NCBI RefSeq assembly: GCF_002217475.1
Contig: NZ_MUHH01000011.1
Location: forward strand, 1-64,000
Length of the DNA: 64,000 nt
Reading direction: 5' to 3'
DNA from: Flavobacterium tructae
GTDB lineage: Bacteria > Bacteroidota > Bacteroidia > Flavobacteriales > Flavobacteriaceae
The notes under the pieces: model-generated
Databases searched by the model: none
What the model saw: only the letters and a program-made list of their open reading frames with translations
What the model was told of the DNA's origin: nothing
Program-made: the position numbers and the translations under genes
Shown here: piece by piece, positions 44,987 to 52,065 of the stretch
Numbering within the stretch: the first letter of the stretch is position 1
Layout: the number at the start of each line of letters is the position of its first letter

Positions 44987-45691
44987 ATGAAAATAAGATG
45001 TTTATTAGTCGATGATGAGCCTTTGGCCATAAACCTGCTGCAAAATCACATCAGTAAGCTGGATTATTTTGAGATTGTAGGAACCTGTCCGAATGCCTTA
45101 AAAGCTGCCGAAGTATTAAGAACTACGGCTGTTGACCTCATGTTTCTGGATATTAAAATGCCTCAGATCACGGGAATTGATTTTTTAAAGACATTGAAAA
45201 ACCCTCCGGCTATTATTTTCACAACGGCTTATCGTGAATATGCTTTGGAAAGCTACGAACATGACATTGTAGATTATTTACTCAAACCTATTACTTTTGA
45301 TCGCTTTTTTAAAGCCACCGATCGTTATTTACGTATCAGTGGCCCAAGCAATACAAAAATTATAACGCCACCTCTCGAGAATTTTATTTACATCAGAAGC
45401 GGTACTAAATTTCATAAAATCAATACGGACAATGTTTTGTTTATTGAAAGTGTGAAAGACTACATTGTGGTGCATCAGAAGGAAGGCATAAAACTAACCT
45501 CTAAATACAAAATCGGCGATATTGAAGCGGAACTTCAGGGAAAAGATTTTCTTCGCGTACACCGTTCTTTTATCATCAATTTAAAAAACATTACTGCCTT
45601 TACCGCTTATGATGTTGAAATTGGCTCCATAGAAATTCCTATCGGGGCAAGCTACAAAGAATATGTTTTTAAAATATTAAAAGGTTCATAA
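44987..45691 (+). CDS. LytTR-family response regulator
   Basis: 234-residue regulator paired with the preceding kinase. Receiver domain: D9/D10, phospho-acceptor D55 (MFLDIKMPQITG), FTTAY switch, LLKPITF Lys. LytTR domain about 130-232: FIYIRSGTKFHKINTDNVLFIESVKDYIVVH and FLRVHRSFIINLKNI. This is the canonical Flavobacterial LytTR layout. The start 4 bp after the kinase stop implies coupled translation. It ends 18 bp from the convergent dehydrogenase gene. Confidence 0.95.
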   Translation: MKIRCLLVDDEPLAINLLQNHISKLDYFEIVGTCPNALKAAEVLRTTAVDLMFLDIKMPQITGIDFLKTLKNPPAIIFTTAYREYALESYEHDIVDYLLKPITFDRFFKATDRYLRISGPSNTKIITPPLENFIYIRSGTKFHKINTDNVLFIESVKDYIVVHQKEGIKLTSKYKIGDIEAELQGKDFLRVHRSFIINLKNITAFTAYDVEIGSIEIPIGASYKEYVFKILKGS

Positions 45692-45709
45692 CCGCCTCCC
45701 TCCTTGTCT

Positions 45710-46723
45710 TTAGAACTTAATAGCAATTTTTCCTATAGTTTTTCCTGACTCTAAAAGTTCATGCGTTTTTTTGAAATTCGATACCGTTAAACCTGTTAAC
45801 GTTACATTTAGCGTTGATTTTAGCATGCCCTGATCTAAAAGATCAGCCAATTTATTAAGAATAACGTGCTGTTCCTGCATATCATCGGTTTCATACATCG
45901 ATCGTGTGTACATAAGCTCCCACGAGAAGGAGGCACTTTTATTTTTCAGTTTGTTCAAAGCCACGGGATCACTGCTTCCGGTAATAGAGGCAATATGTCC
46001 TTGCGGTTTAATCAATTCTGCCATAGTATCCCAATAAGAATTCGTATCTACAAAATCTAAAATAAAATCGACCTGTTGAAACCCGGCTTCCTGAACCGAA
46101 GCAATTAAATTTCGGTGATCAACTACATAATCGGCTCCCTGCTCTTTGCACCAGGCTATAGTTTCTGGGCGGGATGCGGTTGCAATAACCGTGAGACCCG
46201 CTACTTTTTTGGCCAATTGAATAGCGATCGAACCTACTCCTCCTGCCCCTCCAATAATTAAGATCGACTTACCTTTATCTTTTTCAGGATTGATTCGGAT
46301 GCGGTCAAAGAGAATTTCCCAAGCCGTTAAACCGGTTAAAGGTATGACTGCCGATTCTTCAAGACTTAAGGACTTTGGTTTTCTGCCTACAATTCGTTCG
46401 TCAATAACCTGGTATTCGGCATTACTACCCGGTTTGGTAATATCTCCGGCATAAAAAACTTCATCTCCCACCTTAAACAGGCTTACTTTCTCTCCTACCG
46501 CTTCAACAATACCCACAGCATCCCAGCCTATAATCTTCGGAGTTTCTAAAACGGTATCTTTTGTACTATTTTGACGAATTTTAAAATCGACGGGATTAAC
46601 AGATACTGCACTAATTTTTACTACTAAATCACGCTCTCCGGGAACTGGTTTTGGGGTTTCAAATGCTATAAAACTCTCTTCTTCAGCAATTGGTAACGAT
46701 GTTTTAAATCCTATGGCTTTCAT
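45710..46723 (-). CDS. Zinc-type alcohol dehydrogenase/quinone oxidoreductase-like protein
   Basis: 337-residue medium-chain dehydrogenase/reductase. GroES-like N domain (KISAVSVNPVDFKIRQNS, WDAVGIVEAVGEKVSLFKVGDEVFYAG), nucleotide-binding fold with IIGGAGGVGSIAIQLAK (about 153-169). It lacks the Cys/His zinc ligands of true alcohol dehydrogenases, placing it with quinone or enone reductases (adh_fam_1/zeta-crystallin-like). NADPH-dependent reduction of quinones or reactive carbonyls is the likely activity. It has its own promoter (46751-46779). It lies downstream of the NmrA-type and HxlR genes, which suggests a shared electrophile-stress role. Confidence 0.9.
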   Translation of the reverse strand: MKAIGFKTSLPIAEEESFIAFETPKPVPGERDLVVKISAVSVNPVDFKIRQNSTKDTVLETPKIIGWDAVGIVEAVGEKVSLFKVGDEVFYAGDITKPGSNAEYQVIDERIVGRKPKSLSLEESAVIPLTGLTAWEILFDRIRINPEKDKGKSILIIGGAGGVGSIAIQLAKKVAGLTVIATASRPETIAWCKEQGADYVVDHRNLIASVQEAGFQQVDFILDFVDTNSYWDTMAELIKPQGHIASITGSSDPVALNKLKNKSASFSWELMYTRSMYETDDMQEQHVILNKLADLLDQGMLKSTLNVTLTGLTVSNFKKTHELLESGKTIGKIAIKF

Positions 46724-46750
46724 CTTTATAATTTTTAAATTCTATTATTA

Positions 46751-46779
46751 CAAAGATAAATACAGTCCGAATCTTACAA
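46751..46779 (-). promoter_or_regulatory. Promoter of the dehydrogenase gene
   Basis: Minus strand TTG, 18 nt, TATCTTTG (46751-46758), 28 bp before the start. Confidence 0.65.
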
Positions 46780-46850
46780 ACGGTATATTTTTATACTAAA
46801 CCAGTATATTCTTATCAAAAGTCAATAGCACCTTAGAATTCTCAAATACT

Positions 46851-46877
46851 AAAAAAAGCTGATCCTAAAACCAGCTT
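46851..46877 (-). terminator. Terminator of the NmrA-type oxidoreductase gene
   Basis: On the minus strand AAGCTG pairs with CAGCTT, followed directly by a run of T, 12 bp after the stop of the gene at 46889. Confidence 0.7.
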
Positions 46878-46888
46878 CTTACTTTTAT

Positions 46889-47767
46889 TTAAAATTTAGC
46901 AGCAAATTCTTTTGCAAAATCTTCCAGTTTAATTTGTCCCTCAACAGAACTATAATCGCCTAAAAAATGTGCTGCAATTTTACCGTTTCTAAAACCTGAT
47001 CCCATTTCGGTATACAATTCAGCAATTTCTTCCGGTAGTCCCCCTTGTTTCATTCCGTCAAGAGATTGTACATCGGTAAATTCTATCCATGGTAGATCCG
47101 GTTTTCCAATGGCTAAGCCTAAAGTTTTGGCTACTTCATTTGGAGTTCGCACATCACTTACAATATAACGAATGTTCTTTCCCGCTATCGTTTTTAGTAA
47201 TTCTTCAGACACTGCTGCGGCAATATCTTCAGGATGTACAAAAGGAATTGTAGTGTTAGAAGGATAATTTGCTCCAATAATTCCCGCTCCCTTAATCATT
47301 GGAACATCATGGTACAAATTCGTGTAGAAAAAACCCGCACGAAGATACGTAACCGATACGTTCTCTAATGACTCATATAATTTCTCAATATTATGAAGTC
47401 CGGCAATTGGACCATTTCCTCCCGGTAAATCTGCACCAATACTGCTCAACATTACAACACGTTTTACTCCGGCAGCTGCTATGGCTTTTGCAAGTGCTTT
47501 ACCGGCGTCCGTAGTATTGGTAATGATATTAACTCCTCCCATATTAGGCGGAGTCATTGCAAATACAGCATCAGCTCCTTCAAATGCGCTTTGCAAAAAA
47601 GCGGCATCACTTACAGAACCTATCGCTGCTTTTGCTCCTGCTGCTTCAATCATTTTTACGCGGTCTGAACTACTACTGATTACTGTTACCTCATGTCCCG
47701 AGGCAATAAGTTTTTGGGTCAATGGCTTACCTATGTTTCCTAATGATCCTGAAATTGTAATTTTCAT
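46889..47767 (-). CDS. NmrA/QOR2-like NAD(P)H-binding oxidoreductase
   Basis: 292-residue atypical short-chain dehydrogenase. N-terminal dinucleotide-binding motif ISGSLGNIGKPLTQKL (4-19), VVMLSSIGADLPGG, and a YLRAGFFYTNL segment as in NmrA and quinone oxidoreductase 2 (QorB/YtfG). Likely NADPH-dependent reduction of quinones, or redox sensing. It is divergent from an HxlR regulator with overlapping promoters, the same arrangement as qor2 and QorR in Corynebacterium glutamicum. The Ser-Tyr-Lys triad of classical SDRs is absent. Confidence 0.88.
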   Translation of the reverse strand: MKITISGSLGNIGKPLTQKLIASGHEVTVISSSSDRVKMIEAAGAKAAIGSVSDAAFLQSAFEGADAVFAMTPPNMGGVNIITNTTDAGKALAKAIAAAGVKRVVMLSSIGADLPGGNGPIAGLHNIEKLYESLENVSVTYLRAGFFYTNLYHDVPMIKGAGIIGANYPSNTTIPFVHPEDIAAAVSEELLKTIAGKNIRYIVSDVRTPNEVAKTLGLAIGKPDLPWIEFTDVQSLDGMKQGGLPEEIAELYTEMGSGFRNGKIAAHFLGDYSSVEGQIKLEDFAKEFAAKF

Positions 47768-47794
47768 CTCTGTTTATTTTTTTATGTTCTGTAA

Positions 47795-47802
47795 CAAAGG
47801 TA
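47795..47802 (-). promoter_or_regulatory. -7 element of the NmrA-type gene
   Basis: TACCTTTG on the minus strand, 28 bp before the start codon. It shares its first two bases with the opposing -7 element, so only one polymerase can use the site at a time. Confidence 0.6.
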
Positions 47803-47831
47803 TATTTGTACTTACTTTTATACAAGTACTT
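47801..47831 (+). promoter_or_regulatory. -7 element of hxlR-type gene and direct-repeat operator
   Basis: TATATTTG at 47801-47808, followed by two GTACTTAC copies (47808-47815 and 47825-47832) 17 bp apart, with TTGTA/TACAA symmetry. A plausible autoregulatory HxlR operator controlling both directions. Confidence 0.55.
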
Positions 47832-47848
47832 ACCCTAAAGTATGCACT

Positions 47849-48217
47849 ATGACCGCCATCAAAGAATCATCGACTATTCAGGAAAACAAGCAATATGCTT
47901 TAGACCAATGTCCTGTAACTTATGTTATGGAAAAAATTGGAGGCTATTGGAAACCCATTATCATTTACCATCTTTCAGGCGGAAGCAAACGTTACAGTGA
48001 ACTAAAAAGGGCTATCCCTGCAGTTACCGAAAAGATGCTGATACAACATTTAAAACAGCTCGAAGCCGACCATCTTGTCATTAGAGAAGCTAAACCGGTT
48101 GTACCTCCTTTTGTGACCTATAGCTTAAGTCCGTCGGGAAAAGGTTTAATGCCTGTTATCGAAGCTATGGCGACATGGGCCTTCAAGGATAAGGAAGATG
48201 GATTTAAGAGTTCTTAA
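47849..48217 (+). CDS. HxlR-family transcriptional regulator
   Basis: 122-residue winged-helix regulator. The family hallmark is the N-terminal CPVTYVMEKIGGYWKPIIIYHL (21-42). C21 is the conserved Cys that senses quinones, disulfide stress or aldehydes in QorR, YodB and HypR. The wing follows at LSPSGKGLMPVIEAMATWA. It is divergent from the NmrA-type gene, with overlapping promoters, and 70 bp before a DoxX gene. I infer redox-responsive repression of the neighbours. Confidence 0.93.
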   Translation: MTAIKESSTIQENKQYALDQCPVTYVMEKIGGYWKPIIIYHLSGGSKRYSELKRAIPAVTEKMLIQHLKQLEADHLVIREAKPVVPPFVTYSLSPSGKGLMPVIEAMATWAFKDKEDGFKSS

Positions 48218-48287
48218 AATAGCTTGGTCTCAAAAATAATCATCAAAGTAGCAGAACATCTTGTTACCTTTACATAAAAAGATCCAA

Positions 48288-48725
48288 ATGAGAAAAATTG
48301 GTACAACACAAGCAGGTTTTGTTTTAAGAATTGTTTTAGGAATTACGATGCTCTCTGCAGTTGCCGACCGTTTTGGTCTTTGGGGTGCACCCGGCGCTCC
48401 CGGAGTTGCGTGGGGAAACTGGGACAATTTTATTATTTACACCCAAACCTTAAACTCCTTTGTCAGTAAATCCTTAGCAGAAGTATTGGGAGCTTTGGCT
48501 ACTTTTTTCGAGATTTTGTTTGGTTTGTTTCTCATCATAGGATTTAAAACCCGTTACATTGCTTTGGGAACTGCAGGTTTAATGCTTCTTTTTGCATTCT
48601 CCATGGCTGTTTCAGTCTCTATAAAAGCTCCTTTTGATTATTCGGTTCTAACAAGTGCCGCAGCAGCTTTATTGCTTTCTTCTTTGGACAAAACGTATCT
48701 CGCTTTAGACAATCGATCCCAATAA
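48288..48725 (+). CDS. DoxX-family membrane protein
   Basis: 145-residue inner-membrane protein with four hydrophobic helices (about 8-28, 60-82, 86-106 and 112-132). The DoxX-type core includes VLRIVLGITMLSAVADRFGLWG and EVLGALATFFEILFGLFLIIGFKTRYIALG. DoxX proteins are often found in redox and thiol-stress operons; the biochemical role is unresolved. ATG at 48288 chosen; a TTG further upstream lacks support. It lies downstream of the HxlR regulator on the same strand and may belong to its regulon. Confidence 0.87.
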   Translation: MRKIGTTQAGFVLRIVLGITMLSAVADRFGLWGAPGAPGVAWGNWDNFIIYTQTLNSFVSKSLAEVLGALATFFEILFGLFLIIGFKTRYIALGTAGLMLLFAFSMAVSVSIKAPFDYSVLTSAAAALLLSSLDKTYLALDNRSQ

Positions 48726-48942
48726 AAATTTATAAAACTCATTCAAAATATAAAATCCTCAAAAAATAACTACCTCGAAAAAGGTCAAAACATTCGGCTT
48801 TCAACAACCTGCTTACCTCAAATACAAATTTTGTAAATCGCAATACAAATTATATAACAATTTCCAAATCTAAATTCTCAATTTAAACGTATGTATGAAA
48901 ATACGATACTCCGGAGGAATTAAACTCAAATGGTAATGGTTT

Positions 48943-49254
48943 TTGGGGCATATTGAGCTTAATAACCTCCCGGGATATCGTTTATTAAATAATTTTAAAC
49001 GAAGGAAAAGAGTGGAAAAGTTAAATGTCGAGAGATTAAAAAACAGTCTGGATTACTTGCAAAGCAAACAAAGGGAACTAAAAAGGCAAAATGAGGAAGA
49101 TACCCGAACTCTCGAATCTCTCATAAAGTATTTAAAAAAAGACATGATTGATCAGTATAAATTAACCAAATACGATTTATACATCAAGCAGGATGTTAAG
49201 GATACGGAGACTTTTATCAATAGTGTGCAAAAAATAATAGAAGACAACCTGTAA
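48943..49254 (+). CDS. Small charged coiled-coil hypothetical protein (start uncertain)
   Basis: Not recognised. The frame encodes about 103 residues, highly charged and helical (KRRKRVEKLNVERLKNSLDYLQSKQRELKRQNEE is coiled-coil-like), with no signal or Cys. The only upstream start codon in frame is TTG at 48943. Two nearby ATGs (48930, 48936) and a GGAGGA sequence lie in another frame that closes after eight codons. This may be a truncated or frame-shifted remnant. Codon use looks Flavobacterial; function unknown. Confidence 0.4.
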   Translation: MGHIELNNLPGYRLLNNFKRRKRVEKLNVERLKNSLDYLQSKQRELKRQNEEDTRTLESLIKYLKKDMIDQYKLTKYDLYIKQDVKDTETFINSVQKIIEDNL

Positions 49255-49442
49255 ATTCTTCAATCTTAGCGTATCATCAACCTCCCTGATTGTCATTTAA
49301 AAATCAATCAGTTAGAATTATTTTGGCATTATTTTTCATCCTTTATACTTTTGGTTGCTGTCATTTTAGTTTTTAATTAAGAAATAAAAAAGTTCCTCTC
49401 CCAATTTCAATTCGTAAATTAGCGGTAACTAAATCGATTCGA

Positions 49443-50279
49443 ATGACAGTACTTACGTTTACCCTGATTATGATTCTTGGTGCTTTTTTAGCAGGTTTTA
49501 TTGGCTCATTATCAGGTTTAGGTGGCGGGATTATCATAATTCCACTTTTAACAGTCATTCTTGGCGTTGACATTCATTATGCAATTGGTGCAGCCTTGGT
49601 TTCCGTAATTGCAACTTCTTCAGGTTCAGCTGCAGCTTATGTGAGAGAAGGAATCACCAACATGCGATTGGGTATTTTTCTGGAAATTGCCACCACAATA
49701 GGTGCTGTTTGCGGAGCCCTGCTTTCAACCATCGCTCCTACTTCGTTTATTGCCGTTTTATTCGGGCTTACTTTAATTTTCTCGGCTATCAATTCGCTTC
49801 GTAAAAAAGAAGAACATATTGTTTTAGAATCTAGTCCTTTGGCTAAAAAACTAAAATTAGAAGGCACTTATCCTGCACATGATGGCAAAGTTATTCATTA
49901 CGGAACTAAAAATGTTATAGGAGGTTTTAGTATGATGGGAATTGCCGGAATGATGTCCGGTTTATTAGGAATTGGTTCCGGAGCTTTTAAAGTAATCGCC
50001 ATGGACAATATTATGAGAGTTCCGTTTAAAGTTTCTACTACCACCAGTAACTTTATGATGGGAGTTACTGCAATGGCAAGTTCTGTCATTTACATTCAGA
50101 AAGGATACATCGAACCCGGAATCTGTATGCCTGTAGTGGTTGGTGTGCTTTTTGGAGCGATGGCAGGAGCGAAAGTTCTCGTGAAAACAAATCCTAAGAA
50201 ACTGAGAATATTCTTTGCCTGTCTCATCTTTGTATTGGCAGTAAATATGATCTATAACGGAATTAATGGAAAAATCTAA
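49443..50279 (+). CDS. TauE/SafE-family membrane transporter
   Basis: 278-residue inner-membrane protein with about eight helices. Two repeats of the family motif are seen: GFIGSLSGLGGGIIIIPLL (about 19-37) and MMSGLLGIGSGAFKVIAMDNIMRVPFKVSTTTSNFMMG (about 170-210). The family exports or imports small sulfur or organic anions such as sulfite or sulfoacetate; the substrate here is open. Its end overlaps the following DUF1634 gene, its usual partner. Confidence 0.92.
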   Translation: MTVLTFTLIMILGAFLAGFIGSLSGLGGGIIIIPLLTVILGVDIHYAIGAALVSVIATSSGSAAAYVREGITNMRLGIFLEIATTIGAVCGALLSTIAPTSFIAVLFGLTLIFSAINSLRKKEEHIVLESSPLAKKLKLEGTYPAHDGKVIHYGTKNVIGGFSMMGIAGMMSGLLGIGSGAFKVIAMDNIMRVPFKVSTTTSNFMMGVTAMASSVIYIQKGYIEPGICMPVVVGVLFGAMAGAKVLVKTNPKKLRIFFACLIFVLAVNMIYNGINGKI

Positions 50280-50673
50280 GACTATGCAACACGAAAAATT
50301 TGGAGAAAAAGATTTTCAAACCATTATCGGAAATTTATTGCGCTATGGCGTCTGGATTTCTTTATCCGTAGCTTTTATTGGTGGAATTGTTTACTTAATG
50401 CATCATAGTACAGACATTGAAGATTATTCGGTCTTTCATGAAAATGACCGTAATATCTTTGAAGTAATTTCGGCAATTTATCAGGGTGTAATTCAGGGAA
50501 ACGGTGAATCTTTAATCTTTTTTGGAATTATTCTGCTTTTTCTAACCCCGGTTTTACGTGTTTTACTATCACTATTTTCGTTTTTACTGGAAAAAGATTA
50601 TCTGTATGTAGGCATCACCTTAATAGTTATTGTGATTATTCTGATTAGCGTTTCCTTTGGTTTTTCTCATTAA
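50266..50673 (+). CDS. DUF1634-family membrane protein
   Basis: 135-residue membrane protein with three helices (about 28-46, 83-103 and 113-132). It matches DUF1634, which regularly accompanies TauE/SafE transporters. The ATG at 50266 overlaps the transporter's 3' end by 14 bp; the ATG at 50284 (MQHEKFG) would avoid the overlap. Probably an accessory subunit of the transporter, by association. Confidence 0.88.
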   Translation: MEKSKTMQHEKFGEKDFQTIIGNLLRYGVWISLSVAFIGGIVYLMHHSTDIEDYSVFHENDRNIFEVISAIYQGVIQGNGESLIFFGIILLFLTPVLRVLLSLFSFLLEKDYLYVGITLIVIVIILISVSFGFSH

Positions 50674-50674
50674 T

Positions 50675-50899
50675 TATAAGCTTTAGGCACTAAGCTTTAG
50701 GCTTTCTTAAAAAGCTTACTGCTTAAAGCCTAAGGCTAAAAAAAATAATAACCGCGATAAGTATTGGGCTGTAGGCTTTCTAAAAAAAGCATATTGCTTA
50801 AAGCTTAAAGCTATAAAAATACTAACCGCGATAAGCATTTGGCTGTAGGCTTAATAAGAAAGCGTATCGCCTAAAGCTTAAAGCCTAAAGCTATAAAAA
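50675..50899. repeat. 74-bp tandem repeat, three imperfect units
   Basis: TAACCGCGATAAG recurs at 50749 and 50823, 74 bp apart, with a degenerate first unit from about 50675. Each unit holds AAGCTTTAGGC-like and GCTTAAAGCCTAAAGCT arms that can fold. The last unit ends immediately at the ATG of the LLM oxidoreductase, so it forms the whole leader of that gene. Confidence 0.88.
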
Positions 50900-51922
50900 A
50901 TGGAAATAGGAATTGACAGTTTCGCTTCGGCGATGTATGGAGACCACAATATGCTAAGCAGTGTTGATGTAATGGAACAATTACTCCAAAGAATCGAGCT
51001 GGCAGATCAGGCCGGACTTGATGTTTTTGGTATTGGTGAACACCATAAAAAAGAATTTTTAGATTCGGCAACCGCTGTTATTTTAAGTGCTGCTGCGGCA
51101 CGAACCAAACGCATTCGACTGTCAAGTGCTGTTTCAGTTCTAAGTGCTGCCGATCCGGTAAGAGTCTATCAAAGTTTTGCGACTCTTGATTTAATTTCAA
51201 AAGGAAGAGCCGAAATTGTAGTAGGCCGAGGGTCTTCCATTGAAGCTTACCCTCTTTTTGGATTTAATCTGAATGATTACGATGAACTTTTTAAAGAAAA
51301 ATTAGATCTCTTGCTTCAAATCAGAGACAATGAATTTGTGACCTGGTCGGGAAAATTTCGTCCGTCCATAAATAATCTTCCGGTTTATCCCAGAGCTTTG
51401 CAAGAAAAACTTCCTGTATGGCTGGGTGTTGGCGGAACTCCTGAATCATTTATCCGCGCCGGATCGTTAGGGCTTCCCTTGATGGTCGCAGTTATTGGGG
51501 GTCAGACTCATCGTTTTCGTCCTTTAGTTGACTTGTATCGTGAAGCAGGAAAAGCTGCGGGTTATCAACCCGAAGAACTTAAAGTGGGTCTACATTCACC
51601 CGGATTTGCTGCAAATACAACCGAAAAAGCTATTGAAGAATATTATCCCGGTTATGCTGAACTTTGGACAAAATTAGGCTTGGAACGCGGTTGGCCGCCC
51701 GTGACCAAAGCCAAATTTGACGGATTAATTGACGATCTGGGTGTATTGGTTGTGGGAGGTCCTGAACGCATTGCTGATAAAATTTTGCGTCACAGCGAAT
51801 CACTTGGCGGTATTTCCAGATTCACCTTTCAAATGGACAATGCAGGTCTCACGCACACACAACTCATGACTGCTATAGAACTTATTGGTGCAAAAGTGAT
51901 TCCGCTCATTCAAAAAGGGTAG
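50900..51922 (+). CDS. LLM-class flavin-dependent oxidoreductase
   Basis: 340-residue luciferase-like monooxygenase fold protein (bacterial luciferase family TIM barrel). Features: ADQAGLDVFGIGEHHKKEF (about 35-53), SAVSVLSAADPVRVYQSFATLDLISKGRAEIVVGRGS (about 76-112) and WLGVGGTPESFIRAGSLGLPLMVAVIGG. It is closest in feel to the LLM_2I7G subgroup of putative oxidoreductases. It uses reduced FMN and oxygen, or is a FMN-binding relative; the substrate is unknown. Its 5' leader is a tandem-repeat array. It ends at a bidirectional hairpin. Confidence 0.9.
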   Translation: MEIGIDSFASAMYGDHNMLSSVDVMEQLLQRIELADQAGLDVFGIGEHHKKEFLDSATAVILSAAAARTKRIRLSSAVSVLSAADPVRVYQSFATLDLISKGRAEIVVGRGSSIEAYPLFGFNLNDYDELFKEKLDLLLQIRDNEFVTWSGKFRPSINNLPVYPRALQEKLPVWLGVGGTPESFIRAGSLGLPLMVAVIGGQTHRFRPLVDLYREAGKAAGYQPEELKVGLHSPGFAANTTEKAIEEYYPGYAELWTKLGLERGWPPVTKAKFDGLIDDLGVLVVGGPERIADKILRHSESLGGISRFTFQMDNAGLTHTQLMTAIELIGAKVIPLIQKG

Positions 51923-51980
51923 TTTTTTTTTGCCACAGATTGCACAAATTAAAAGGATTTCTTATTTCATAACAACAAAA

Positions 51981-52013
51981 AAACCCGACAGGTTTCAAAA
52001 ACCTGTCGGGTTT
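51981..52013. terminator. CCGACAGGTTT hairpin, copy 3, bidirectional terminator position
   Basis: AAACCCGACAGGTTT and AAACCTGTCGGGTTT, a perfect 15-bp stem with a 3-nt loop, between two convergent genes. Confidence 0.88.
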
Positions 52014-52016
52014 ACT

Positions 52017-52056
52017 CTTAGAACCTTAGAACCTCAGTACCTTAGAACCTTAGAAC
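52017..52056. repeat. Octamer tandem repeat CTTAGAAC x5
   Basis: Five consecutive 8-bp units, the third altered to CTCAGTAC, next to the convergent-gene hairpin and ending about 10 bp before the receptor stop. Confidence 0.95.
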
Positions 52057-52065
52057 CTAAAAAAA

